Below are positions 10,797 to 23,540 of a stretch of 64,000 bases of DNA, piece by piece. Under the pieces are notes generated by a model. The model made no database searches. It worked only from the letters and a program-made list of their open reading frames with translations, and was not told where the DNA came from. Source of the DNA: Elymus sibiricus (Eukaryota; Streptophyta; Magnoliopsida; Poales; Poaceae); contig CM077663.1 of NCBI GenBank assembly GCA_039707655.1, positions 434,079,830-434,143,829 of the forward strand. The letters are read 5' to 3'. Position 1 is the stretch's first letter. Every line of letters begins with the position of its first letter. Both the position numbers and the translations under genes were made by a program.

Positions 10797-12527
10797 TGTT
10801 GGGGAACGTTGCATGGGAAACAAAAATTTTCCTACGCACACACAAGATCTATCCATGGTGATGAGCATCTACGAGAGGGATAGTGAATCTACATACCCTT
10901 GTAGATCGCTAAGCGGAAGCGTTAAGAAACGCGGTTGATGTAGTCGAACGTCTCCGCGATCCAAATAGCAAGTCGTCCCTCGAACCGATCACGAACTAGT
11001 GCCGAACGGACGGCACCTCCGCGTTCAACACACGTACGGCGTGATGACGCCTTCACCTCCTCGATCCAGCGAGCGATGGTGAAGTAGTAGATGAGTTTCG
11101 GCAGCACGACGGCATGGTGATGGTGGTGAGGAACAATCTCTGCAGGGCTTCGCCAAGCGCTACGGAGATTATTACGGAGGAACTAGAGGGTTAGGGTTGC
11201 CGGCACACGGCTTGGGGAATTCTTGATGTGTTCCGGGTGCTAGCCCTGCCCCTCTATTTATATGTTGAGCCCTGGGGTCGAAACTTGGAGAAAGAGCCTC
11301 CTCAAAGTCGGTTTGGCCCGCAAGGCAAGAGTCCTGCTCGGACTCCAGGACCAGACGCCAGGGTCCTCGGCGTCTGGCCCCTGGCCTCCGCAAAACTTCC
11401 TTTTGCACCTTCCTAAAGCCTCGTGGGCTTTACCCCTTGGCCCAAATAAAGTGTTCTCGTACCCGAACATTTCGGGAAACATCCGAAACTCCTTCCAGTG
11501 AATTCCGGAACCCTTCCGGAGACCAAACACTATTATCCCATATATCAATCTTTACCTCCGGACTATTCCAGAGCTCCTCGTCATGTCCGGGATCTCATCC
11601 GGGACTCCGAACAACTTTCGGTCACCAACATAACAACTCAACTATACTTATATCGTCACCAAACGTTAAGTGTGTAGACCCTGCGGGTTCGAGAACTATG
11701 TAGACATGACCGAGACACCTCTACGGTCAATAACCAATAGCGAGACCTGGATGCCCATATTGGCTCCTACATATTCTACGAAGATCTTTATCGGTTGAAC
11801 CTCTATGTCAAGGATTCAGTTAATCCCGTATGATGTTCCCTTTGTTTATCGGTATGTTACTTGCCCGAGATTCGATCGTCGGTATCTCTATACCTAGTTC
11901 AATCTCGTTACCGGCAAGTCTCTTTACTCGTTCCGTAATACAAGATCCCGTGGCTAACACTTTAGTCACATTGCTTGCAAGGCTTATAGTGATGTTGTAT
12001 TACCGAGTGGGCCCTGAGATACCTCTCCGTCACACGGAGTAACAAATCCCAGTCTTGATCCATGCCAATTCAACAGACACCCTCGGAGATACCTGTAGAG
12101 CATCTTTATAGTCACCCAGTTACGTTGCGACGTTTGATACACACAAGGTATTCCTCCGGTGTCAGTGAGTTGCATGATCTCATGGTCAAAGGAACAGATA
12201 CTTGACATGCAGAAAACAATAGCAATAAACTGACACGATCATATGCTACATTTACAGTTTGGGTCTTGTCCATCACATCATTCTCCTAATGATGTGATCC
12301 CGTTATCAAATGACATCTCATGTCCATGGCTAGGAAACCTTCACCATCTTTTGATCAACGAGCTAGTCAACTAGAGGCTTACTAGGGACACAGTGTTGTC
12401 TATGTACCCACACATGTATTTGAGTTTCCAATCAATACAATTATAGCATGGATAATAAACGATTATCATGAACAAGGAAATATAATAATAACCAATTTAT
12501 TATTGCCTCTAGGGCATATTTCCAACA
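10797..12527 (-). repeat. 5' LTR of the Angela-like element
   Basis: LTR of 1731 bp with TG...CA ends, nearly identical to the 3' LTR. It lacks one copy of the CCAGACGCCAGGG repeat. It holds the promoter that would drive gag-pol. Confidence 0.95.
11255..11262 (-). promoter_or_regulatory. LTR TATA box (TATAAATA), 5' LTR copy
   Basis: The minus strand reads TATAAATA at the same LTR position as in the 3' copy. In this LTR it would start the genomic RNA of the element. Confidence 0.6.
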
Positions 12528-12593
12528 ACGGAGTCATCTATATATGAGTATATTGACTTAGAATCCATGTAAGAATACTTGATCATAGGTCAT
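12528..12593 (-). mobile_element. Host gag-only Copia-like element, segment 2 between two insertions
   Basis: 66 bp of host sequence. It begins with the right target duplication of the Angela-like element (ACGGA) and ends with the left target duplication of the Gypsy array (GTCAT, 12589-12593). No gene. Removing both insertions joins segments 1, 2 and 3. Confidence 0.7.
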
Positions 12594-14182
12594 TGATACG
12601 TCTCCAACGTATCTATAATTTTTGATTGTTCCATGCTATTATATTATCTGTTTTGGATGTTTTATATGCATTAATATGCTATTTTATATTATTTTTGGGA
12701 CTAACCTATTAATCTAGAGCCTAGTGCCAGTTTCTGTTTTTTACTTGTTTTTGAGTATTGCAGATATGGAATATTAAACGAAGTCCAAACGGAATAAAAT
12801 CTCCGGAAAGATTTTTCTTGGACCAGAAGAAAGCCAAGAGACTTGGAGATGAAGGCAGAAGATCTGCCGTGGCGTCACAAGCCACAGGGGCGCGCCCTAG
12901 GGGGGGGGGCACGCCCCACTGGCTTGTGGCCCCACGGCAGCCCTCCTAACCCTATTCTTCGGCCTATAAATTCACAAATATTCCCTGGATACCAAAAAGA
13001 GCCACGAAAATACTTTTCCGCCGCCGGAAGCCTCTGTTCCCGTGAGATCCAATCTTGGAGCCTTTTCCGGTAATCTGCCGGAGGGGGAATCGATCACGGA
13101 GGGCATCTACATCAACTCCATTGCCCCTCCGATGATGCGTGGGTAGTTCACCACAGACCTTCGGGTCCATAGCTAGTAGCTAGATGGCTTCTTCTCTCTC
13201 TTTGTTCTTCAATACCATGTTCTACATGATCTTCATGGAGATCTATCCGATGTAATACTCTTTTGCGGTGTGTTTGTCGAGATCCGATGAATTGTGGGTT
13301 TATGTTCAGATTATCAATGAATATTATTTGAGTCTTTTCTGAATTCTTATATGCATGATTTCATATCTTTGCAAGTCTCTTCGAGTTATTGGTTTGGCTT
13401 GGCCAACTAGATTGGTAATTCTTGCAACGGGAGAAGTGCTTAGTTTTGGGTTCAATCTTGCGGTGTCCTCACCCAGTGACAAAGTAGGGGTAGCGAGGCA
13501 CGTATTGTATTGTTGCCATCGAGGATAAAAAGATGGGGTTTTCATCATATTGCTTGAGTTTATCCCTCTACATCATGTCATCTTACCTAATGCGTTACTC
13601 TGTTCTTCAGGAACTTAATACTCTAGATGCAGGCAGGAGTCGGTCGATGTGTGGAGTAATAGTAGTAGATGCATAATCGTTTCGGTCTACTTGACACGAA
13701 CGTGATGCCTATATGCATAATCATTGCCTTGGATATCTTCATAATTATTCGCTTTTCTATCAATTGCTCGACAGTAATTTGTTCACCCACCGTATTGTTT
13801 TCCTTCATGAGAGAAGCCTCTAGTGAAACCTATGGCCCCCGGGTCTATTTTCCATATTATACTTTCAGATCTAAAACCAAAAATAGAAAAAATATCTTGC
13901 TGCATTATTTTTACTTTTGTTTTACTCTCCGTTCTAGCAATCCTATCTATCTATTTCTATCAGATCTCATCCTTGCAAGTAACCGTGAAGGGATTGACAA
14001 CCCCTTTATTGCGTTGGGTGCAAGTGTTTGATTATTTGTGTAGGTACACCTATTGGGGACTTGCTTGTATCTCCTACTGGATTGATACCTTGGTTCTCAA
14101 CAACTGAGGGAAATACTTATCTACTTTGCTGCATCACCCTTTCCTCTTCAAGGGAAAACCAACGCATGCTCAAGAAGTAGCA
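12594..14182 (+). repeat. LTR 1 of the Gypsy array
   Basis: LTR of 1589 bp from TGATACGTCTCCAACG to AGAAGTAGCA. It contains a large GC-rich hairpin followed by TATAAATT. By eye it carries more private substitutions than LTRs 2 and 3. Confidence 0.93.
12864..12972 (+). promoter_or_regulatory. LTR 1 promoter region: long hairpin upstream of TATAAATT
   Basis: From 12864 to 12940 the sequence folds back on itself. The outer arm CTGCCGTGG pairs with CCACGGCAG, then CACAAGCCA pairs with TGGCTTGTG, then a GC-rich apex with a long G run. TATAAATT follows at 12965-12972. The same arrangement exists in all five LTRs of this family here. Confidence 0.7.
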
Positions 14183-14193
14183 AGAAGGATTTC

Positions 14194-14210
14194 TGGCGCC
14201 GTTGCCGGGG
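14194..14210 (+). other. Primer binding site 1, tRNA-Asp type
   Basis: TGGCGCCGTTGCCGGGG is an exact complement of the plant tRNA-Asp 3' end, 11 bases after LTR 1. Confidence 0.9.
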
Positions 14211-14408
14211 AGATCTACATCAAGCCTACCAAGTACCCATCACAAACTCATCTCTTGCATTTACTTTAGTTGCCATTTGCCTGTCGTTTTCCTCCCCCCA
14301 CTTCTAAAACAATTTTCCAAAAAGATTTGCCTTTTTATTCGCCCTTCTTCCGTTCGTCTTTTCGTTTGCTTTTTGTTTGCTTGTGTGTTAGATCGTTTGC
14401 TTGTTTTC

Positions 14409-15485
14409 ATGGCTCAACCCAAAAGTTTTGATCATTATCATAGGAAGTTGGAAGATATTGAGAATAATGCTAAGGGCTTCATGTCGCTTCAATTTGATCA
14501 TAATAGTTTCTTTAGTAACGAGCTTAAAGGACAAAAGTTTATGCTGGAATACATGAATAAAGAACTTGATGATATGACTAAGGAATTTTATGGCCTGAAA
14601 TCTTAGTTTGCTCACCTTGAAAACTTAGTAGGCCAAATTTCTGATAAACAAGCCACCTTAGTTAATAAAATGGCCGCGAAGCCAGAGTCTTTGAATGATG
14701 ATGAAGAACTTAAAGTGATAGATGTGGCTCCTATTGAATCTTTGTTTTCTAATGTAAATCTTGATAAAGATGGGACTGGAGATGAGTCAACTATAGTTAA
14801 AAGGCGTCCCAATGATTCGGAGTTTATAGATCTTAATGCTAAGATTGATAAAAGTGGGATTGAAGAGGTCAAAACTTTAAATAGCAATGAACCCACTCTT
14901 TTTGATTTCAAGGACTTTAATTATGATAGTTGTTCTTTGATTGATTGTGTTTCCTTGTTGCAATCCATGTTGAATTCTCCTCATGCTTATAATCAAAATA
15001 AAGCTTTTACTAAACGTATCGTGGATGCTATGATGAAATCTTTTGAAGAAAAACTTGAGTTGGAAGTTTCTATACCTAGAAAGCTTTATGATGAGTGGGA
15101 ACCTACTATTAAGATTAAAATTAAAGATTATGAGTGCCATGCTTTGTGTGATTTGGGTGCTGGCATTTCCACGATTCCAAAAACTTTATGTGATGTGCTA
15201 GGTTTCCGTGAATTTGATGATTGCTCTTTAAATTTGCATCTTGCGGATTCCACTATAAAGAAACCTATGGGAAGGATTAATGATGTTCTTATTGTTGCAA
15301 ATACGAATTATGTGCCCGTGGATTTGATTGTTCTTGATATAGATTGCAATCCAACATGTCCTATTATTCTTGGTAGACCTTTCCTTAGAACGATTGGTGC
15401 AATTATTGATATGAAGGAAGGAAATATTAGATTCCAATTTCCATTAAGGAAAGGCATGGAGCACTTTCCTAGAAAGAAAATATAA
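14409..15485 (+). pseudogene. Athila-like gag-fragment/protease frame, array copy 1 (one nonsense codon)
   Basis: 359 codons from MAQPKSFDHYH to the stop at 15485. The N-terminal part is a charged, coiled-coil-like gag remnant. The C-terminal part is a retropepsin-like aspartic protease: active-site block CHALCDLGAGISTIPKTLC (D-L-G-A instead of D-T/S-G-A, as in Athila elements) and the flap/end block PIILGRPFLRTIGAIID. One TAG at 14604-14606 replaces a CAG (Gln) that copy 2 still has, leaving a short upstream piece and a 271-residue open piece with the whole protease. No capsid domain, reverse transcriptase or integrase is present. The element would need another element's enzymes. Confidence 0.85.
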
Positions 15486-18232
15486 TTACCTCATGAATCT
15501 ATTATGAGAGCTACTTATGGATTGCATACCAAAGATGACAATACCTAGATCTATTGCGTTATGCCTAGCTAGGGGCGTTAAACAATAGCGCTTGTTGGGA
15601 GGCAACCCAATTTTATTTTTATGCTTGTGTTTTTGCTTCTGTTTTTGAGTGCTGCACACATTATTACCTCTGTAGTAATTGTGTTTTCTTGTTTAAATTA
15701 GTGTTTGATCCAAGTAAGACCTTTGGGATGGTCTACGGTGTTTGTGATTTGATTTTGCTGAAAAACAGAAACTTTTGCGCTCAGTCCAGGAATTTTATAA
15801 ATTCACTCCAACGTGATTTTGATCTGAAATTTTTACAAAACATTGATATACAAATTTCCCTGATTTTCCTAATTTTTCAGAATTTTTGCAGTTACAGAAG
15901 TATTCTAAGTCTATAGATTGCTACAGACTTTTCTGTTTTAGACAGATTCTATTTTCTTTGTGTTGTTTGCTTATTTTGATGTATCTATGGGTTATATCGG
16001 GGGGTATGAACCATGGAGAAGTTGGAATACAGTAGATATTACACCAATATACATAAAGAATGAGTTCACAACAGTACCTAAAGTGGTGATTTATTTTTCT
16101 TATACTAACGGATCTCATGAGTTTTCTGTTGAGTTTTGTGTTGTGAAGTTTTCAAGTTTTGGGTAAAGATTTGATGAACTATGGAATAAGGAGTGGCAAG
16201 AGCCTAAGCTTGGGGATTCCCAAGGCACCCCAAGACATATTCAAGGATACCAAAAAGCCTAAGCTTGGGGATGCCCCGGAAGGCATCCCCTCTTTCGTCT
16301 TCAATCCATCGGTAAATTTACTTGAGGCTATATTTTTATTCACCACATGATATGTGTTTTGCTTGGAGCGTCTTGTATGATATGAGTCTTTGCTTTTCAG
16401 TTTGCCACAATCATCCTTGATGCACACATCTTTTTGAGAGAGACACGCTGAATCGTGAATTTATTAGAATACTCTATGTGCTTCACTTATATCTTTTGAG
16501 CTAGGCAATGTTGCTCTAGTACTTCACTTATATCTTTTTAGAGCACGGTGGTGTTTTATTTTATAGAAATTTTTGAACTCTCGTACCTCACTTATATTAT
16601 TTTGAGAGATCCTTAAAACAGCATGGTAATTGGTTTAGGTTGTGAATTTAGTCCTAATATAATGGTCATCCAAGAGGGATATAATAGAAACTTTCATATT
16701 AAGTGCATTGGATATTATGAGAAGTTTGATTCCTGGCATATAGTTTTGAGATAATGAAGATGGTAATATGAGAGTCATGCTAGTGAGTAGTTGTGAATTG
16801 GAAGAATACTTGTGTTGAAGTTTGTGATTCCCGTAGCATGCACGTATGGTGAACCGTTATGTAACGAAGTCGGAGCATGATTTGTTTAATGATTGTCAAC
16901 CTTTGTGTGAGGGTCGGGAGCGCGCGATGGTTAACTCCTACCAACCTCTCCCCTAGGAGCATGCGTCTAATGCTTTGTTTGATAACTAATAGACTTTTGC
17001 AATAAGTATGTGAGTTCTTTATGACTAATGTTGAGTCCATGGATTATACGCACTCTCATCCTTCCACCAATGCTAGCCTCTCTAGTACTGCGCAACTTTC
17101 GCCGGTACATCAAACCCACCTTCCTCAAAACAGCCAACATATATTTTCCTCAAAACAGCCACCATACCTACCTATTATGGCATTTACATAGCCATTCTGA
17201 TATATATTGCCATGCAACTTCCACCGTTCCGTTCTTCATGACATGCACCATCACTTTCATATTGTATATAGAGTCATATTTTGTTCTAGGTATAGAGTTG
17301 TAATTTTAATTTTTGAGTTATAAGTAAATAAAGTGTTATGATTTTCATTATTAGAGCATTGATCCCGTGAGAGAAAAGGATGATGGAAGCTATGAATCCC
17401 TCACAAGTTGGGATGAGTCTCCAGACTTTACAAATAATAAAAGAGGCCAGCGAAGCCCAAATAAAAAAAAGAGGCCAAAGATGCCCACCAAAATAATAAT
17501 AAAAAATGAGAGAAAGAGAGAAGGGACAATTGCTACTATCTTTTTCCACACTTGTGCTTCAAAGTAGCACCATGATCTTCGTGATAGAGAGTCTCCTATT
17601 TTGTCACTTTCATATAGCTAGTGGAATTTTCATCTTTTGCACAACCACTTAGTTTTCTTTTTGAGCTTTCATACACTTATAGCTCTAGTGCATTCGTTGC
17701 ATGGCAATCCCTACTCACTCACATTGATATCTATTGATGGACATCTCCATAGCCCGTTGATACGCCTAGTTGATGTGAGACTATCTTCTACTTTTTCCTT
17801 GCAACCTCCACCATATTCCATTCCACCCATAGTGCTATATCCATGGCTCACGCTCATGTATTGTGTGAGAGTTGAAAAGGTTTGAGAACATTAAAAGTGT
17901 GAAACAATTGCTTGGCTTGTCATCGGGGTTGTGCATGATTTAGATACTTTCTGTGGGGAAGATGGAGCATAGCCAGACCATATGATTTTCTAGGGATAAC
18001 TTTCTAAGGCCATGTTATTTTGAAAGGACGCAATTGCCTTGTTGGTGTGCTCGAGGTATTACTGTTTTTATGTCAATATTAGACTTTTCTTATGAATCTT
18101 ATATATCTGAATATTCATGCCACAATAAAGAATATTACATGGATAAATATGTTAGGTAGCATTCCACATCAAAAATTCTGTTTTTATCATTTACCTACTC
18201 GAGGACGAGCAGGAATTAAACTTGGGGATGCT
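15486..18232 (+). other. Long 3' non-coding region, array copy 1
   Basis: About 2.7 kb without a convincing gene, closely matched in the two other copies (21223-23540 and, inverted, 55645-58296). It holds an inverted repeat at 16267-16290 (GGGGATGCC, six-base loop, GGCATCCCC), several AAGCTTGGGGAT motifs, and a final AAACTTGGGGATGC tract against LTR 2 that acts as polypurine tract. Small antisense frames of 82-87 codons occur but look like by-products. Confidence 0.7.
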
Positions 18233-19819
18233 TGATACGTCTCCAACGTATCTATAATTTTTGATTGTTCCATGCTATTATATTATCTGTTTTGGATGTT
18301 TTATATGCATTAATATGCTATTTTATACTATTTTTGGGACTAACCATTAATCTAGAGCCTAGTGCCAGTTTCTGTTTTTTCCTTGTTTTTGACTATTGCA
18401 GATAAGGAATATTAAACGGAGTCCAAACGGAATAAAATCTCCAGAAAGATTTTTCTTGGACCAGAAGAAAGCCAACAGACTTGGAGATGAAGGCAAAAGA
18501 TCTTCCGTGGCGTCACAAGCCACAGGGGCGCGCCCTAGGGGGGGCGGCGCCCCCTGGCTTGTGGCCCCACGGCAGCCCTCCTAACCCTATTCTTCGGCCT
18601 ATAAATTCACAAATATTCCCTGGATACCAAAAAGATCCACAAAAATACTTTTCCACCGCCGAAAGCCTCTGTTCCCGTGAGATCCAATCTTGGAGCCTTT
18701 TCCGGTAATCTGCTGGAGGGGGAATCGATCACGGAGGGCATCTACATCAACTCCATTTCCCCTCCAATGATGCGTGAGTAGTTCACCACAGACCTTCGGG
18801 TCCATAGCTAGTAGCTAGATGGCTTCTTCTCTCTCTCTTTGTTCTTCAATACCATGTTCTTCATGATCTTCATGGAGATCTATCCGATGTAATACTCTTT
18901 TGCGGTGTGTTTGTCGAGATCCGATGAATTGTGGGTCTATGTTCAGATTATCTATGAATATTATTTGAGTCTTTTCTGAATTCTTATATGCATGATTTCA
19001 TATCTTTGCAAGTCTCTTTGAGTTATTGGTTTGGTTTGGCCAACTAGATTGGTAATTCTTGCAATGGGAGAAGTGCTTAGTTTTGGGTTCAATCTTGCGG
19101 TGTCCTCACCCAGTGACAAAGTAGGGGTAGCGAGGCACGTATTGTATTGTTGCCATCGAGGATAAAAAGATGGGGTTTTCATCATATTGCTTCAGTTTAT
19201 CCCTCTACATCATGTCATCTTACCTAATGCGTTACTCTGTTCCTCATGAACTTAATACTCTAGATGCAGGCAGGAGCCGGTCGATGTATGGAGTAATAGT
19301 AGTAGATGCAGAATCGTTTCGGTCTACTTGACACAGACGTGATGCCTATATGCATAATCATTGCCTTGGATATCTTCATAATTATTCGCTTTTCTATCAA
19401 TTGCTCGACAGTAATTTGTTCACCCACCGTATTGTTTTCCTTCATGAGAAAAGCCTCTAGTGAAACCTATGGCCCCCGGGTCTACTTTCCATATTATACT
19501 TTCAGATCTAAAACCAAAAATACAAAAAATATCTTGCTGCATTATTTTTACTTTTGTTTTACTTTCCGTTCTAGCAATCCTATCTATCTATTTCTATCAG
19601 ATCTCATCCTTGCAAGTAACCGTGAAGGGATTGACAACCCCTTTATTGCGTTGGGTGCAAGTGTTTGATTATTTGTGTAGGTACACCTATTGGGGACTTT
19701 CTTTTATCTCCTACTGGATTGATACCTTGGTTCTCAACAACTGAGGGAAATACTTATCTACTTTGCTACATCACCCTTTCCTCTTCAAGGGAAAACCAAC
19801 GCATGCTCGAGAAGTAGCA
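18233..19819 (+). repeat. LTR 2 of the Gypsy array (shared middle LTR)
   Basis: LTR of 1587 bp, serving as 3' LTR of internal region 1 and 5' LTR of internal region 2. Polypurine tract on one side and primer site on the other; no target duplication at either edge. Confidence 0.93.
18502..18607 (+). promoter_or_regulatory. LTR 2 promoter region: hairpin upstream of TATAAATT
   Basis: Same fold-back as in LTR 1, with one change in the outer arm (CTTCCGTGG) and a shorter G run at the apex. TATAAATT lies at 18600-18607. Confidence 0.65.
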
Positions 19820-19830
19820 AGAAGGATTTC

Positions 19831-19847
19831 TGGCGCTGTTGCCGGGG
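19831..19847 (+). other. Primer binding site 2, tRNA-Asp type
   Basis: TGGCGCTGTTGCCGGGG, one C-to-T change from the exact tRNA-Asp complement, 11 bases after LTR 2. Confidence 0.88.
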
Positions 19848-20046
19848 AGATCTACATCAAGCCTACCAAGCACCCATCACAAACTCATCTCTTGCATTTA
19901 CTTTAGTTGCCATTTGCCTCTCGTTTTCCTCTCCCCCACTTCTAAAACGATTTTCCAAAAAGATTTTCCTTTTTATTCGCCCTTCTTCCGTTCGTCTTTT
20001 CATTTGCTTTTTGTTTGCTTGTGTGTTAGATCGTTTGCTTGTTTTC

Positions 20047-21222
20047 ATGGCTCAACCCAAAAGTTTTGATCATTATCATAGGAAGTTGGAAGATATTGAG
20101 AATAATGCTAAGGGCTTCATGTCGCTTCAATTTGATCATAATAGTTTCTTTAGTAATGAGCTTAAAGAACAAAAGTTTATGCTGGAATACGTGAATAAAG
20201 AACTTGATGATATGACTAAGGAATTTTATGGCCTGAAACCTCAGTTTGCTCACCTTGAAAACTTAGTAGGCCAAATTTCTGATAAACATGCAACCTTAGT
20301 TAATAAAATGGCCGCGAAGCCAGAGTCTTTGAATGATGATGAAGATCTTAAAGTGATAGATGTGACTCCTATTGAATCTTTGTTTTCTAATGTAAATCTT
20401 GATAAATATGGGACTGGAGATGAGTCAACTTTAGTTAAAAGGCGTCCCAATGATTCGGAGTTTATCGATCTTAATGCTAAGATTGATAAAAGTGGGATTG
20501 AAGAGGTCAAAACTTTAAATAGCAATGAACCCACTCTTTTGGATTTCAAGGACTTTAATTATGATAGTTGTTCTTTGATTGATTTTGTTTCCTTGTTGCA
20601 ATCCATGTTGAATTCTCCTCATGCTTATAATCAAAATAAAGCTTTTACTAAACATATCGTGGATGCTATGATGAAATCTTTTGAAGAAAAACATGAGTTG
20701 GACGTTTCTATACCTAGAAAGCTTTATGATGAGTGAGAACCTACTATTAAGATTAAAATTAAAGATTATGAGTGCCATGCTTTGTGTGATTTGGGTGCTA
20801 GCGTTTCCATGATTCCAAAAACTTTATCTGATGTGCTAGGTTTCCGTGAATTTGATGATTGCTCTTTAAATTTGCATCTTGTGGATTCCACTATAAAGAA
20901 ACCTATGGTAAGGATTAATGAAGTTCTTATTGTTACAAATAGGAATTATGTGCCCGTGGATTTCATTGTTCTTGATATAGATTGCAATCCTACATGTCCT
21001 ATTATTCTTGGTAGACCTTTCGTTAGAACGATTGGTGCAATTATTGATATGAAGGAAGGAAATATTAGATTCCAATTTCCATTAAGGAAAGGCATGGAGC
21101 ACTTTACTCAAAAGAATATAAAATTACCTCATGAATATTTACACAAGATTTATATACAAATTTCTCTGATTGTACTGATTTTTCAGAATTTTTGGAGTTA
21201 CAGAAGTATTCAAAGTCTATAG
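20047..21222 (+). pseudogene. Athila-like gag-fragment/protease frame, array copy 2 (one nonsense codon, altered end)
   Basis: Same frame as copy 1, starting MAQPKSFDHYH. Here the CAG lost in copy 1 is intact, but TGG (Trp) before the protease is TGA at 20734-20736. The protease block reads CDLGASVSMIPKTLSDVLGF and PIILGRPFVRTIGAIID. After the protease the frame runs through a deletion of about 330 bp relative to copy 1 and picks up an unrelated hydrophobic tail before stopping at 21222. The two copies are thus broken at different places, so both were intact when they last shared an ancestor. Confidence 0.85.
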
Positions 21223-23540
21223 ATTGCTACAGACTGTTCTGTTTTAGACAGATTCTGTTTTCTTTGTGTTGTTTTCTTATTTTGATGTATCTATGGGTTG
21301 TATCGGGGGGTATGAACCATGGAGAAGTTGGAATACAGTAGATATTACACCAATATAAATAAAGAATGAGTTCACAACAGTACCTAAAGTGGTGATTTAT
21401 TTTTCTTATACTAACGGATCTCATGAGTTTTCTGTTGAGTTTTGTGTTGTGAAGTTTTCAAGTTTTGGGTAAAGATTTGATGGACTATGGAAAAAGGAGT
21501 GGCAAGAGCCTAAGCTTGGGGATACCCAAGGCACCCCAAGCCATATTGAAGGATACCAAAAAGCCTAAGCTTGGGGATGCCCCGGAAGGCATCCCCTCTT
21601 TCGTCTTCAATCCATCGGTAAATTTACTTGAGGCTATATTTTTATTCACCACATGATATGTGTTTTGCTTGGAGCGTCTTGTATGATATGAGTCTTTTCT
21701 TTTTAGTTTGCCACAATCATCCTTGCTGCACACATCTTTTTGAGAGAGACACGCTGAATCGTGAATTTATTAGAATACTCTATGTGCTTCACTTATATCT
21801 TTTGAGCTAGGCAATGTTGCTCTAGTACTTCACTTATATCTTTTTAGAGCACGGTGGTGTTTTATTTTATAGAAATTTTTGAACTCTCGTACCTCACTTA
21901 TATTATTTTGAGAGTTCCTTAAAACAGCATGGTAATTGGTTTAGGTTGTGAATTTAGTCCTAATATAATGGGCATCCAAGAGGGATATAATAAAAACTTT
22001 CATATTAAGTGCATTGGATACTATGAGAAGTTTGATTCCTTGCATATAGTTTTGAGATAATGAAGATGGTAATATGAGAGTCATGCTAGTGAGTAGTTGT
22101 GAATTGGAAGAATACTTGTGTTGAAGTTTGTGATTCCCGTAGCATGCACGTATGGTGAACCGTTATGTAACGAAGTCGGAGCATGATTTGTTTAATGATT
22201 GTCAACCTTTGTGTGAGGGTCGGGAGCGCGCGATGGTTAACTCCTACCAACCTCTCCCCTAGGAGTATGCGTCTAATGCTTTGTTTGATAACTAATAGAC
22301 TTTTGCAATAAGTATGTGAGTTCTTTATGACTAATGTTGAGTCCATGGATTATACGCACTCTCACCCTTCCACCATTGCTAGCCACCTAGTACCGCGCAA
22401 CTTTCGCCGGTACATCAAACCCACCTTCCTCAAAACAGCCACCATATATTTTCCTCAAAACAGCCACCATACCTACCTATTATGGCATTTCCATAGCCAT
22501 TCCGAGATATATTGCCATGCAACTTCCACCGTTCCGTTTTTCATGACATGCACCATCACTTTCATATTGCATATAGAGTCATATTTTGTTCTAGGTATCG
22601 AGTTGTAATTTTTCTTTTTGAGTTATAAGTAAATAAAAGTGTGATGATTTTCATTATTAGAGCATTGATCCCGTGAGAGAAAAGGATGATGGAAGCTATG
22701 AATCCCTCACAAGTTGGGATGAGTCTCCAGACTTTACAAATAATAAAAGAGGCCAAGGAAGCCCAAATAAAAAAAAAGAGGCCAAAGATGCCCACCAAAA
22801 TAATAATAAAAAATGAGAGAAAGAGAGCAGGGAGAATTGCTACTATCTTTTTCCACACTTGTGCTTCAAAGTAGCACCATGATCTTCATGATAGAGAGTC
22901 TCCTATTTTGTCACTTTCATATAGCTAGTGAAATTTTTCATCTTTTGCACAACCACTTAGTTTTCTTTTTGAGCTTTCATACACTTATAGCTCTAGTGCA
23001 TTCGTTGCATGGCAATCCCTACTCACTCACATTGATATCTATTGATGGGCAGTTCCATAGCCCGTTGATACGCCTAGTTGCTGTGAGACTATCTTCTCCT
23101 TTTTCCTTGCAACCTCCACCATATTCCATTCCACCCATAGTGCTATATCCATGGCTCACGCTCATGTATTGCGTGAGAGTTGAAAAGGTTTGAGAACATT
23201 AAAAGTGTGAAACAATTGCTTGGCTTGTCATCGGGGTTGTGCATGATTTAGATACTTTGTGTGGGGAAGATGGAGAATAGCCAGACCATATGATTTTGTA
23301 GGGATAACTTTCTAAGGCCATGTTATTATGAAAGGACGCAATTGCCTTGTTGGTGTGCTCGAAGTATTACTGTTTTTATGTCAATATTAGACTTTTGTTG
23401 TGAATCTTATGGATCTGAATATTCATGCCACAATAAAGAATATTAGATGGATAAATATGTTAGGTAGCATTCCACATCAAACATTCTGTTTTTATCATTT
23501 ACCTACTCGAGGACGAGCAGGAATTAAGCTTGGGGATGCT
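21223..23540 (+). other. Long 3' non-coding region, array copy 2
   Basis: Counterpart of 15486-18232, with the hairpin at 21573-21596 and an AAGCTTGGGGATGC tract against LTR 3. No gene recognised. Confidence 0.7.

Larger units (their letters stand above)
3759..12527 (-). mobile_element. Angela/BARE-1/WIS-type Copia retrotransposon, full length
   Basis: This complete element has two long LTRs (1759 and 1731 bp), an initiator-Met type primer binding site, gag-pol and a polypurine tract, all on the minus strand. Identical 5-bp target duplications ACGGA lie at 3754-3758 and 12528-12532. The LTR text (start TGTTGGAAATATG, end CGTTCCCCAACA) matches my memory of Triticeae Angela/BARE-1 LTRs. The two LTRs differ by roughly two dozen substitutions by eye plus one 28-bp length difference, so the insertion is fairly recent. 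All coding damage is nonsense; no frameshift is needed to read gag-pol through. Confidence 0.95.

Noticed and set aside
13669..14107. Frames of 94-120 codons repeated in every LTR of the Athila-like family
   Set aside because: Hydrophobic, overlapping on the same strand, inside LTR, absent codon bias; repeated only because the LTR is repeated.
14194..14210. tRNA-Asp-like sequence as a possible tRNA gene
   Set aside because: Only the 3' end complement is present, at the primer-site position after an LTR; no cloverleaf.
16179..17040. Antisense frames of 82-86 codons found in all three copies of the Athila-like 3' non-coding region
   Set aside because: The copies are so similar over the whole region that shared open frames carry no evidence of selection; no domain, no start context. 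Kept as non-coding.
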